64,000 nucleotides of DNA, from assembly GCF_002291145.1 (NCBI RefSeq), contig NZ_NTGE01000073.1, positions 37,760-101,759 on the forward strand, in the 5' to 3' direction. This document shows positions 43,395 through 52,498 of the stretch, piece after piece (position 1 is the stretch's first letter; every line of letters begins with the position of its first letter). The DNA is from Streptomyces sp. SA15 (GTDB lineage: Bacteria; Actinomycetota; Actinomycetes; Streptomycetales; Streptomycetaceae). The position numbers and the translations under genes were made by a program. The notes below the pieces were generated by a model, which made no database searches, was not told the origin of the DNA, and worked only from the letters and a program-made list of their open reading frames with translations.

Positions 43395-44399
43395 TCAGGG
43401 CACGGTGGTCGCCATCGTGTCCGCGTACCGCGGCACGGTACGGGACCAGAAGTAGCATCCGCGGATCCAGCCGGCCATGCCCTCCACGTAGCCGACGCCG
43501 GCTGGGCTCAACTCCGGCCTGATCTCACCGTAGAGCTCCTCGAACTCGCTGATCGTGCTGTTGATGTGCCGTACGGCCAGTGCGACGGCCACCGGCAGGG
43601 AGCACCGGTGCGCGTGCTGGTAGGCGAGGGCCAGGTTGATCACGCCGCCTGCCCGCTGTTCCTTCACCGCGGAGTAGAGGTCGGGTATCCACACCGCCGC
43701 GTCGGCCGACAGCCGGCTCAGGCGCCGCATGACCGGGTGATGGAGCTCCTCCGGGGTCAGTTCGCATTGCTGCGCGGCCTCGCACAGCGGGTAGAACGGC
43801 TCGACACCCGCGATGAGGGAACGTATGGACCGGCACAGCCCGCTCCCCACCGGCACGGAGTGGTTCTGGGCCACCGCCTCGTACAGCAGGCCGTGCACGT
43901 ACTCGCGGCTGTTCCAGGCCCATCGTGCGGCCTGAGCGGGCGTGCACCGCTCCCGGACCTGTCGATGGAGATCGGCCAGGGCCGCCCCGAGCGGGGTGCT
44001 GGGCGGTTGGTCGTCCCACAGGATCCCGACGCTCTCGCACAGCATGGGCAGCAGCCTGCCGGGCGACCGTCGGCCGAGGTCCTCCGCCCGGTCGTCGAAG
44101 ATGAACTGGTAGGCGATCTGGTTGGCCATGATCTGGAGAAGGCCGGAATCCATGGTCGGGCTGTTGTAGGCCGCGAGTTCCGCGGGGCGCGTACAGGAGA
44201 TCATGGCCGCCGTCGCCGGATCATCGTTCAGCCCCCATGTGCTCAGCCATTTCTTGACGCCTGCCGCCGCCGCGGATGCGTGGGGGTTGCTCTGGAACGG
44301 GAAGGGCATGTAGAGGTTCGCGTCGATCAGATCCCTGAGATCGACGGCCGGAATTCCATCCTGCGCGGCGAGCGTGATTTCCTCATGCGTCGTCGACAT
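43395..44399 (-). CDS. class I terpene synthase with altered NSE motif
   Basis: The 334-residue protein starts at ATG 44399 (MSTTHEEITL). The aspartate-rich motif is DDRAED at 102-107; the RY pair near the C-terminus is in SRTVPRY. The second metal motif reads PDLYSAVKE (239-247), where bacterial terpene synthases have NDxxSxxxE, so the first Asn is Pro; Ser243 and Glu247 are kept. It should cyclise an isoprenyl diphosphate, probably farnesyl, unless the change impairs it. The gene overlaps the end of the P450 gene by 17 bases, so both are co-expressed. The product cannot be told from sequence. Confidence 0.85.
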   Translation of the reverse strand: MSTTHEEITLAAQDGIPAVDLRDLIDANLYMPFPFQSNPHASAAAAGVKKWLSTWGLNDDPATAAMISCTRPAELAAYNSPTMDSGLLQIMANQIAYQFIFDDRAEDLGRRSPGRLLPMLCESVGILWDDQPPSTPLGAALADLHRQVRERCTPAQAARWAWNSREYVHGLLYEAVAQNHSVPVGSGLCRSIRSLIAGVEPFYPLCEAAQQCELTPEELHHPVMRRLSRLSADAAVWIPDLYSAVKEQRAGGVINLALAYQHAHRCSLPVAVALAVRHINSTISEFEELYGEIRPELSPAGVGYVEGMAGWIRGCYFWSRTVPRYADTMATTVP

Positions 44400-45867
44400 C
44401 GTTGCCACCTGCCGTTCGGGAGTCGCGGACGACTGGTACGACAGTTGTCCGGGGCGCGCGGGAGCCCGCTGGAGACGATGTGCCCACCGGCCGCCTCGAC
44501 CGCGGTTCGCAGACCATGACCAATCCCCTCGGACCCAACGACGCCGCGGGGCGCAGCCGTTCGACGTGCCCGGGCAGATGGCGCAGCCCCCAGTGGCGGG
44601 CGATGAACGCGACGGCCACCGTGGCTTCCGCCATGGCGAGCGTCTCTCCGATGCATTTCCGGCTGCCCCCACCGAACGGAATCATCGCTCCGGGCGGGAC
44701 GGCGACGGCCTGCCCCGGCAGCCAGCGGTCGGGGAGGAAGCGGTCGGGGTCGGGGAACAAGGCGGGGTCGTGGTGCAGGAGGTACGGGCTGAACATGACG
44801 GTGGCGCCCTGCGGGAGACGATGTCCGGCGAGATCCGTCTCGCGCGTGGTGACGCGGGTGAAGAGCCAGCCGGGCGGGCGGTGACGAAGGGTCTCGGTGA
44901 GGACGCACCGGGTGTGGGCCAGGCGCGGCAGCTCGTCGGGGCCGGGCGGCCGCCCTCCGGCGAGCACGGCGTCGACTTCTGCGTGCAGACGGCGTTCCTC
45001 CTCCGGATGCCGCGCCAGGAGCTCGAAGACAGAGGAGAGGCACAGGGAGGTGCTCTCGGCTCCGGCGAACAGCAGCGTGATCACCTGGCCGTGGACTTCC
45101 TGTTCGGTGATCGCCGTCCTCTCGCCGTCGCCCCGCGCGGCCGCCAGCAGGGTCCCCAGCAGGTCGTCCCGGTCGTCGGGGGGAGTGCCTCGCCGGCGCT
45201 CGGCTATGGCTGCGGCGACGATCGCGCGCAGCCGGTCGGAAGCGTGCCGGTAACGCCGGTTCGCGGGGGTGGGAACACGGAACAGGGCGTCGACCGGCAT
45301 CACCGTCCGGAGGAACATGCCGCGGACGACGGTGGCGAGGCAGCTGCGCATCTCGGCGGCCGTCGCGGCGTCGAGCGAGTCGGAGAAGAGGACGCGGCTG
45401 ACCACCCGTGTCGACAGGTCCAGCATGGTCGCGCTGATGTCGACCTCCTGCCCGGCCCGCCACTCGCGGCACACCGACTCCACTTCCTCGCCCATCAGTT
45501 CCACTTGATCGGTGACGCGAGCCTTGCGGAAGTCGGGTTGGAGGAGCCTGCGCTGGCGCCGGTGATCCTGATGGCGGCAGGTGCCGACGCCGTCACCCAG
45601 CAGCATCCGCAGCCTGTCGTAGAGGGGGCCGCCCTTGTCGAAAGTGCGCGGGTCCATGAGTACCTGGTGCACCAGGTCCGGGTGACACGCCATCCAGGCA
45701 CGCTGCGGACCCAGGCGTATCTCGACCAGATCCCCATGAGCGGACAAAGAATTCAGAAAGGCCAGCGGCCGACGGGCCAAGTCGATACCGTGGCCGATGA
45801 ATGGGAATATGCCTGGAGCAGTGCCCACTGTCCAGGCTCGCTCTGGTACAGGAACGGAGTCGCTCAT
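44383..45867 (-). CDS. cytochrome P450 coupled to the terpene synthase
   Basis: The 494-residue P450 has an I-helix AGAEST, K-helix ETLR (canonical ExxR) and heme loop FGGGSRKCIGE, the long-chain or terpene-oxidising style found in pentalenene-type oxidases. The N-terminus (FPFIGHGIDLARRPLAFLNSLSAHGDLVEIRLG) also fits this group. It probably oxidises the product of the neighbouring terpene synthase, whose gene overlaps its end. The C-terminal 35 residues are an Arg/Pro-rich extension beyond the normal fold. Confidence 0.88.
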   Translation of the reverse strand: MSDSVPVPERAWTVGTAPGIFPFIGHGIDLARRPLAFLNSLSAHGDLVEIRLGPQRAWMACHPDLVHQVLMDPRTFDKGGPLYDRLRMLLGDGVGTCRHQDHRRQRRLLQPDFRKARVTDQVELMGEEVESVCREWRAGQEVDISATMLDLSTRVVSRVLFSDSLDAATAAEMRSCLATVVRGMFLRTVMPVDALFRVPTPANRRYRHASDRLRAIVAAAIAERRRGTPPDDRDDLLGTLLAAARGDGERTAITEQEVHGQVITLLFAGAESTSLCLSSVFELLARHPEEERRLHAEVDAVLAGGRPPGPDELPRLAHTRCVLTETLRHRPPGWLFTRVTTRETDLAGHRLPQGATVMFSPYLLHHDPALFPDPDRFLPDRWLPGQAVAVPPGAMIPFGGGSRKCIGETLAMAEATVAVAFIARHWGLRHLPGHVERLRPAASLGPRGLVMVCEPRSRRPVGTSSPAGSRAPRTTVVPVVRDSRTAGGNDVDDA

Positions 45868-46193
45868 CGAATACCACCCGCCTCAATTGACACACGGGAT
45901 TTCGGTGCCGCTGACACCGATTTGATGCTCGCCTCATGTCCTGCCCATTCGAATCTGTTGGCGGCTCGCCGAATCCTTTCTCCGTTGGGGCGCACAGATG
46001 CACGAGGGGGCGTCGAGCGAATCACGGTTGCTGCACGCACTCAGCCGAATGTTGTTTTTATGTCGCTTGAGTGTCTCGCTGCGCCGCGATGTGAAATCTG
46101 TGCCCTGGCGACAAGGTGCACGAAGAAATCCGTGTTCTCCAGAAGTAGTTCTGGAGAACACGGCAGAGGTGGGCCGCGCGAGGGTGACCTGGC
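45868..46193. other. intergenic region upstream of the P450-terpene operon
   Basis: This 326-base gap has relatively low GC for the window and probably contains the promoter of the P450-terpene synthase operon. No convincing gene is seen. A strong hairpin occupies its end (46131-46162). Confidence 0.6.
46131..46162 (-). terminator. hairpin after the GH115 gene
   Basis: CGTGTTCTCCAGAA and TTCTGGAGAACACG form a perfect 14-bp stem around a GTAG loop. It lies 31 bases beyond the stop of the leftward GH115 gene and fits a transcription terminator. Confidence 0.85.
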
Positions 46194-49175
46194 CTACTGG
46201 TCCGGTGCCTCCACGCCCGGTGCGACGGCGGGGTCGGGATTGAAGGTGCGGTGGTAGCTCTCCGGCGGCGCCAGATAGGTGGCGGCCAGGCCACCGGTGT
46301 CGATGACGATCTGGTCCACGGCGATCGCGGGATCGACCATGAAGAGCCTCAGGACGTGCTCGCCCGGCGCGGTGACGGTCACGGCGGCGGTCAGTTTCTC
46401 GACGCCCTCCTCCACGTTGCGGGCCCAGGCGTCACCCCTGTTGCCGGTCGCGACGGCCTGCCCCGACAGGACCGTGACCGGCTGGTCGTCGAGGGCGACG
46501 GCCACCCGGCGGTGACCGCGTTCGTCGAGGGAGGGCAGCCGGAAGACGGTCACGCGGAAGGTCCCGGTGCCGGCGAAGCGCAACCGGTATCTCAACTCCG
46601 CTGCCCGCGCGGCGAAGTCCCCGGTGATCGGTGCCGCCGTCGACGGCACCGCCTCCACGGCGCCGGTACGGCGGCCCAGGCCGCGCACGGTCCGCCAGCG
46701 GGTTCCGCCGCGCGCCACCCGCTGGTCGAAGTGCGCGGCGTCGATCGAGACGTACCCGTGGGCCTCCACGAACCCGTGTGCCCGCCGACGCGCCCGCTCC
46801 CCGTCGTTGACCACACGCAACGGCACCTCGACGCGCTGCTCGGCACCCGTGAAGGCAACCGTCGCCTCCAGCGTCCCCTCGGGAACGCGCGCCCAGTCGA
46901 TCTCCACCCACACCCGACTCTGCTCGGTCAGCGAGCCGCCCGCCGCGCTCAGCCGGACCCAGGGGTGACTGGCCTCGGCCGTCCAGTCCAGGGCCACAAA
47001 GCCGGTGTTGAAGACGTCCACGAAGCGCCGGTCGCGGGTGTAGGAGGAGAAGGACAGCGGCCGGTCCGCCCCCGTCTCGTTCCCCTCGGCCGCCACCCCG
47101 AGCCCGGAGGTCTCCTGCCGGGGGACCCGGGTGACGCTCGGGCGGCCCGGTGCCTTCGGGATCTGTGAGGGGTAAGGATTGACGATCCCGTCCCACTTCC
47201 CGCCCGCCACCTCGGTGTTGTACCGCTTGGTGATCGCCGCCTCCCCGGCGTGGGCGGCCTCGGCCAGGTCCGCGAAACGGTTCGTCCCCGCCCCGCGCCC
47301 CTGACGGACCGCGAGCGCGTTGCGGTCCGCCCAGTAGTACTTGAGGTTCATCAAGTACGCGCCGTGCACCGGGTATTCGACGAGCTCGTAGTAGGCGTCC
47401 CGGTAGGCCTCGGGCAGCTTGGCGCCCAGGGCCCGCGCCCGGTCCAGCAGCCGGGCGTAGGCGGCCAGCCGGCGTCCAGCCTCGTCGCCGTGGTGGACCA
47501 CGGAGAACATCGCGCGGTCGATGAACTCCGGGCGCCGCTCGGCCGCGAGACGGTAGTACTCCGTACGGATCGCGGCGATCTCCCGGCCGTGGCGGTGCCC
47601 GAACTGCCGTCCGGCCCACTCGGCCAGGAAGTCCTCCACATCGTCGGCCTCCCAGCGGTCCACGTCCCATGCCATGTCCAGGGAGAAGGACAGCCCGGTC
47701 TCGATCGACTTGATGTCACCGACGTTGAAGATCCACATCCGGTCGACGCCGTGCTCGTACACCCGGCGCAACTCCTGCCAGACCTTGGACAGCTGGGTGG
47801 TGTCCAGCCACAGGTAGCTCCTCGGGCGGCCCCAGTAGGAGAGGTGGTAGTAGATGCCGTTGCCGCCCGCTCGCGCGCGCTCCGCCTCGTTCGGCAGCTG
47901 GCGCATGTTGCCGTGGTTGTCGTCCGGCCAGATCAGCGTGACGTCGTCGGGGACCTGGACGCCCGCGTTGTACAGCTCCAGAACTTCCTTGTACGGGATG
48001 AAGATCTGCGGCTCGGCGGCCTGGCCGACCTCCTCCGCGAGGATCCGGCGCTGGTCGGCGATGATGTCGTTCATCACCACGACCTTCTCCGGAATCGTCG
48101 TGGCGTACTTCGTCTCCAGCGCGCTGTCGTGCAGGCCGCGCATGCCGAGTGTCCAACTGCTCTCATAGGCCGCGTTCTGTCTCGCTCGGGCTCTCCAGTA
48201 GTCGGAGATGACACCGGGGTTCACCGTGTAGTCGTACAGCGGCAGGGTGCCGTCGGTGGCGGGGTGCTCCTTGGCCCACGGCTCCCACTCGTGGACGCCG
48301 TTGCGCAGCAGGGCCTCGGGGTGGCTGGAGCCGACGACGATGCCGTAGCGGTCGGCGAGTTCGGGGTTCTCCCGGTGCTTGTTGAAGAAGTCGGAGTACG
48401 GATGCATGGCCGGCCACAGGTAGTTGGCCTTCAGCCTCAGCAGCAGCTCGAAGACGCGCTTGTACGTCTCGGGGCCGATGTTCTTGTCCGGCTCCTGGGT
48501 GCGATGCGACCAAGTGGTCAGGTTCTGTTCGTCGTTGATGAAGATGCCCCGGTAGCGGACGGACGGCTCGTACCGCTTGAGGGGTCCCGCCGGCACGGTC
48601 ACGGTGTCGCGGCGTACGACGGGCACGTCGGCCCACCAGTACCAGGGTGAGACCCCGATGCGCTCCGAGGTGTCGTAGACGCCGTAGATCGTGCCGCGCC
48701 GGTCGCTCCCGGCGATGACCAGGGCACGGTCCACCCCGGGCAGCGGACGCTCCACCACCTGTGTCACCGACGCCTCCCAGCGCCCCTTCACCCCGGAGAC
48801 GTCCAGGCGCCGGTCGGCGACGAGGCGGTCGATGACCGGGCTCGCACCGAGGGTGCCCACGAGGACCAGGCGCGCCGCACGGCCGGGCAGGGTCTGCCGT
48901 AACTCGGGCCGCACCCCGCTGACCCGTTCCATGTCCGCGACCAGGTCCCCGGCGGCGCGGACCACGGCCGGATCGTCCGCCGCGTCCACGAACACGTCGA
49001 CCGCGGTGCCGCTTCGCACCAAGGAAAACGCGGGCCGGTCCGAGGAGGCCGCCGCCTGAGCGGCTGCGGGGAGCACGGCGGGGAGCAAGGGGGCGACCCC
49101 GACGGCCGCCATTCCCCGCAGGAACGACTTACGGGTCCACGGCTGCGCAGGGCCCAGTGGTTCGTTGTGCGGCAC
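46194..49175 (-). CDS. glycoside hydrolase family 115 protein (xylan alpha-glucuronidase type)
   Basis: This 993-residue secreted protein has an N-terminal signal with a Tat-like RKSFLRG (15-21), hydrophobic core and AQA cleavage region. The GH115 catalytic region is recognised by SDRRGTIYGVYDTSERIGVSPWYWWADVPV, RYRGIFINDEQNLTTWS, NYLWPAMHPYSDFF and LIWPDDNHGNMRQLP. Helical and beta-rich C-terminal domains follow. Family members remove glucuronic acid side groups from xylan. It fits a plant-biomass-degrading streptomycete. A palindromic AAGCGCTT in the promoter suggests LacI-type sugar control. Confidence 0.9.
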   Translation of the reverse strand: MPHNEPLGPAQPWTRKSFLRGMAAVGVAPLLPAVLPAAAQAAASSDRPAFSLVRSGTAVDVFVDAADDPAVVRAAGDLVADMERVSGVRPELRQTLPGRAARLVLVGTLGASPVIDRLVADRRLDVSGVKGRWEASVTQVVERPLPGVDRALVIAGSDRRGTIYGVYDTSERIGVSPWYWWADVPVVRRDTVTVPAGPLKRYEPSVRYRGIFINDEQNLTTWSHRTQEPDKNIGPETYKRVFELLLRLKANYLWPAMHPYSDFFNKHRENPELADRYGIVVGSSHPEALLRNGVHEWEPWAKEHPATDGTLPLYDYTVNPGVISDYWRARARQNAAYESSWTLGMRGLHDSALETKYATTIPEKVVVMNDIIADQRRILAEEVGQAAEPQIFIPYKEVLELYNAGVQVPDDVTLIWPDDNHGNMRQLPNEAERARAGGNGIYYHLSYWGRPRSYLWLDTTQLSKVWQELRRVYEHGVDRMWIFNVGDIKSIETGLSFSLDMAWDVDRWEADDVEDFLAEWAGRQFGHRHGREIAAIRTEYYRLAAERRPEFIDRAMFSVVHHGDEAGRRLAAYARLLDRARALGAKLPEAYRDAYYELVEYPVHGAYLMNLKYYWADRNALAVRQGRGAGTNRFADLAEAAHAGEAAITKRYNTEVAGGKWDGIVNPYPSQIPKAPGRPSVTRVPRQETSGLGVAAEGNETGADRPLSFSSYTRDRRFVDVFNTGFVALDWTAEASHPWVRLSAAGGSLTEQSRVWVEIDWARVPEGTLEATVAFTGAEQRVEVPLRVVNDGERARRRAHGFVEAHGYVSIDAAHFDQRVARGGTRWRTVRGLGRRTGAVEAVPSTAAPITGDFAARAAELRYRLRFAGTGTFRVTVFRLPSLDERGHRRVAVALDDQPVTVLSGQAVATGNRGDAWARNVEEGVEKLTAAVTVTAPGEHVLRLFMVDPAIAVDQIVIDTGGLAATYLAPPESYHRTFNPDPAVAPGVEAPDQ

Positions 49176-49305
49176 GAGACGCTACCTTTCCGCGCCGGGT
49201 CCGCGGCGGCTCCTCGTGCGGGCCGTACGGCGGGGCCGAGCGCATGGAGCTGAGAGAAGGCCGAAGAATGACGGGATGGCACAGGTGTGTTGGCATGGGC
49301 AGGCT

Positions 49306-49319
49306 AGAAAGCGCTTGCT
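49306..49319. promoter_or_regulatory. candidate LacI-type operator of the GH115 gene
   Basis: AGAAAGCGCTTGCT contains the palindrome AAGCGCTT and lies 130 bases upstream of the GH115 start, within the 266-base gap 49176-49441. LacI-family regulators of sugar genes commonly bind such sites. No LacI gene is in the window, so the call is tentative. Confidence 0.4.
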
Positions 49320-49441
49320 GCTGCTTGCTACGGCACCTTAGGTCAGGCTTCGACGAGGCGTCCAGAGTCGTGCGTGTGCGGCTGGATCACGCGGTGGCCG
49401 CCGCGGGACGGCGGCGCTGTGGATCAGTGGTCAGGCGGGGC

Positions 49442-51205
49442 TCACGCGGGCCTAACCGCGCCGCGGATCGCGGACTCGCCGGCGTAGAGGATCGACTCCT
49501 CGCGTATGTACGCTCCCGGGCCCGGCGCGTGGATCATCATGCCGTTGCCGAGGTGGAGACCGACGTGGCTGATGTCGTCGTAGAAGAAGACCAGGTCCCC
49601 GGGCCGCATGTCGCCGAGCGAGACCGCCGTGCCGGAGCCGGCCTGGGCGAGTGCGGTGCGGGGCAGCGCGACGCCGGCGGCCTTCCAGGCGGCCTGGGTG
49701 AGGCTGGAGCAGTCGTACGAGTCCGGTCCGGCCGCACCCCAGACGCACGGCCTGCCGATCTGGGCGCGGGCGAAGGCGAGCGCCTTGGCGGCCTGGCCGG
49801 TGGGGCCGGGGGGCGGTACTTGGTTGATGTCGAGGGCGGTTGTGGTGGGGAGGGTGGGGGCGGGCGTGTTGACGGCCTGGGCTGGTGCGGTGGGCCGGCT
49901 CGGGGCGGTGGGAAGACTCGTGTTGGCGGGCGGGGTCGGGGCGGTGGGAAGACTCGTGTTGGCGGGCCGGCTCGGGGCGGCGGGCCAGGCGGTGTTGCTG
50001 GACAGGCCTGTGGCGGCGAGCTGACTCGTGTCGCCGGGCAGGGCTGTGCCGGTGGGCAGGCCGGTGTCCAGGGGTAGGGCCGTGTCCGTGGGCAGGCCGG
50101 TGCCCCCAGGCATGCCGGCGCCGAGAGGCAGGCCCGTGGCGGCAGGCAGGCCCGTGCCGCTGGGCAAGCCCGTGCCAACAGACGGCCCCGTGTCGCCGTG
50201 CGAGCCCGTGGCGATCGCCATGCCCGTGCCGTAGCCGGTCGGCTCGTACTGCCACGCCGTCTCGGTCGGTTGAGTCTGTACGGCCGGGGCGCCCCAGGTG
50301 CTCTCGGTCGGGGCCGGCTCGATCGCTGCGAGCGGGGTGATCGACAGCGCGGCCTGAGACGTGCTGGAGGCGTGGGCGGACAGCAGGTCGCGGGCCGCGG
50401 CGAGTTTGCCTTGGATGCGTTGCTTGATGGTCCGCAGGGGCGACTGGGCCAGCTCGGCGTCGGCTGCGGGCAGCGCCTTGAGGGTCTCCTGCGTTGCCTG
50501 CGTTGCCTGCGGTGCCTCCGGCGCGGGCGGCAGTGCCGGGACGGACCTGGCGGTCAGCTCCGGGGCGGGGCGGTTGGTCCTCGTCCGCTCAAGGGCTGGG
50601 AGGTCGTTGCCCGGACGTGCCGCAGAACGCTCGGCCGGACGCGCGGGCCGGGACTCGGCCGGGCGGGCCGACCTTCTGTCGGCGGGCAGGGCCGCCGGGA
50701 CGGTCGGGCCCAGTTTCGCGCGCCCCACGTCGAACCATTGCCTGGCGACATCGGCCGGGGCGGGGCCGGTGTCCGCGCGTGCCTCGCCGGTCATCGAACC
50801 GGCGGGCGGGGGCCCGTCGCCGGTGGCCGCACCACCGCGCCGGCTCCCGTCATCGGCGACCGCACCACCGCGTCGGCTCCCGTCGTCGGCGACCGCACCG
50901 CCACGGGCGGCGGCCGTATCGCGACCGCGTCCGCCGTCGGTGACCGAGCCCGCGCGCTTGCGTGGCCCCTTCGCCGTAGCGCGAGTCGCGCTGTAGTTTC
51001 CCGTGGCGCTTTCGGCCGCGTCGTAGAGACTGGCGACCCGCTGCTGGACCTCGTCGCGGCTCGGTCCGTCCTCTCCCGTCGAGGGCGTGGCGCTCGCGTT
51101 CTGGGAGAAGAGGGCCACGGAGGTGAGAGCAGCTGTCGCGAGGGCGGAGTTGCGCATGCCCGGGAGGCTGATTCCTCCGGGGCGCTGGTTTCGCTCCGGC
51201 GCCAT
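49442..51205 (-). CDS. secreted NlpC/P60 peptidase with long low-complexity linker
   Basis: The 587-residue protein has a signal-like segment (MRNSALATAALTSVALFSQNASA) beginning at residue 17. A short helical part follows, then a long Ala/Pro/Thr-rich region with a repetitive block (about residues 335-415, LPTGTALPGDTS-like units). The C-terminal NlpC/P60 domain spans about 475-587. Catalytic Cys is in YDCSSL (near 498) and His in ISHVGLHLG. These enzymes cut peptide stems of peptidoglycan outside the cell. Several DNA repeats in the linker suggest unequal crossing-over. Confidence 0.88.
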   Translation of the reverse strand: MAPERNQRPGGISLPGMRNSALATAALTSVALFSQNASATPSTGEDGPSRDEVQQRVASLYDAAESATGNYSATRATAKGPRKRAGSVTDGGRGRDTAAARGGAVADDGSRRGGAVADDGSRRGGAATGDGPPPAGSMTGEARADTGPAPADVARQWFDVGRAKLGPTVPAALPADRRSARPAESRPARPAERSAARPGNDLPALERTRTNRPAPELTARSVPALPPAPEAPQATQATQETLKALPAADAELAQSPLRTIKQRIQGKLAAARDLLSAHASSTSQAALSITPLAAIEPAPTESTWGAPAVQTQPTETAWQYEPTGYGTGMAIATGSHGDTGPSVGTGLPSGTGLPAATGLPLGAGMPGGTGLPTDTALPLDTGLPTGTALPGDTSQLAATGLSSNTAWPAAPSRPANTSLPTAPTPPANTSLPTAPSRPTAPAQAVNTPAPTLPTTTALDINQVPPPGPTGQAAKALAFARAQIGRPCVWGAAGPDSYDCSSLTQAAWKAAGVALPRTALAQAGSGTAVSLGDMRPGDLVFFYDDISHVGLHLGNGMMIHAPGPGAYIREESILYAGESAIRGAVRPA

Positions 51206-51435
51206 GGAGACGTACTCCTTCCGTGGTTCGCCGATCGAGCCGGGTGTCCGGTGCGGCGGACGATGACTCGACCGAGGTCGCGCGACGCGGCGGGGTTCGC
51301 CGGGGGGACGTCGTGCGTTCCGATCGCCAACTTAGCCAATTTGTGTGACTGGTGTGAAGATTGAAGGGTGAAATGTCCGATACGTATCTGTGACCTTCGT
51401 CCTGACGTTCCGGCAGCCCTTGAAAGCGACGGTGT

Positions 51436-52494
51436 TCAGCCTCCGCTCCGCTGCCTCCGCCACGCCTCGTAGTGGTCGAGCACCGTCTGCTCGATCGGGC
51501 GGTAGGCGATGCCCAGTTCATGCACGCTCCTGCTGTTGTCCACCCGGAACCGGATGCCGAGGTGCTTGCGGATGTAGTCCTGGGTCAGACCGAAGGCCGG
51601 GCCCAGGATCCGTACCGGCCAGTGCGGGAGCGCGGTGCGGGGAAGACGGAGGTCGCGGGGATACCGCGTCCGGATGACGCGGGACATCTCGTGGAACGAC
51701 GTCATCGTCCGCGCCGCGACGATGTAACGCCCTTTCGCCTCCGGGTTCTCCGCCGCCGCGATGTGCGCGTCGGCCACCTCGCGTACGTCCGCCGTCGTGA
51801 AGCTGAAGTCCGGTGCGCCGTAGAAGAAGTAGCCCTTGAACAGTTCCTCCAGGAGGAAGAGGCTGCCCGATTCCGATGCCGGGGCCAGCGAAGGGCCCAG
51901 GATCAGACCGGGGTTGACGGACACCATGCGCCAGCGGTCCTGGGCCGCCTCCGCGTCCCAGGCGGCCCGTTCCGCGAGCGTCTTGGCGTAGTGGTACGGA
52001 TTGTTCTCCACCGTGCTCGTGGTGTTGAAGTACCTCTCCGACAGCACCTGATCGTCCATGTCCAGGACGTCGGCGTAGTCGCCGAAGATCGCGCCGACGG
52101 TGGACGTGAACACCACCCGTTCCAGCGTCGGTGTCCTGTCCACGCTCGCCAGCACGTTGCGTGTGCCGAGCAGGGCCGGGTCGACCATGTCCCTGCGTCC
52201 GTCCTTGATCTTCTCGGGCATGAAGAACGGCGACGCCACATGGAAGACCACGCGGCAGCCGCTCAACGCCTCGTCGAAGGAACCCTCCCGCAGCAGATCC
52301 GCCTCGAACAGGGCCAGCCGGCCGGGAAACTCCTCCTGCATGCGCCGCAGCGGCCGCACCTTCGCCGGGTTCGCGACGCTCCGTACGGTGGTACGGACCT
52401 CGTAGTCACGCTCCAGCAGCCTCCGGACCAGATGACTGCCGACGAAACCGCTGCCGCCGGTCACCACGACGGCCTTCTCCCCGCCTCCAGCCAC
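51436..52494 (-). CDS. extended SDR NAD(P)-dependent reductase (dihydroflavonol-reductase-like)
   Basis: Read from GTG 52494 the protein has 352 residues. It has the Rossmann motif VVVTGGSGFVGSHLVRRLLERDYEVRTTVR, a catalytic YHYAK motif (Tyr/Lys) and FEADLLREGSFDEALSGCRVVFHVASP, typical of dihydroflavonol-4-reductase/aldehyde-reductase-like extended SDRs. AGGGG lies upstream at proper distance. The start is four bases after the stop of the hexapeptide-fusion gene, so both form an operon. Substrate unknown, perhaps a ketone or aldehyde of a natural product. Confidence 0.87.
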   Translation of the reverse strand: MAGGGEKAVVVTGGSGFVGSHLVRRLLERDYEVRTTVRSVANPAKVRPLRRMQEEFPGRLALFEADLLREGSFDEALSGCRVVFHVASPFFMPEKIKDGRRDMVDPALLGTRNVLASVDRTPTLERVVFTSTVGAIFGDYADVLDMDDQVLSERYFNTTSTVENNPYHYAKTLAERAAWDAEAAQDRWRMVSVNPGLILGPSLAPASESGSLFLLEELFKGYFFYGAPDFSFTTADVREVADAHIAAAENPEAKGRYIVAARTMTSFHEMSRVIRTRYPRDLRLPRTALPHWPVRILGPAFGLTQDYIRKHLGIRFRVDNSRSVHELGIAYRPIEQTVLDHYEAWRRQRSGG

Positions 52495-52498
52495 GCCT

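Noticed and set aside
51206..51435. Possible c-di-AMP (ydaO-type) riboswitch ahead of the NlpC/P60 gene
   Set aside because: Such riboswitches precede some streptomycete wall hydrolase genes, but I could not match the conserved ydaO blocks in this short leader.
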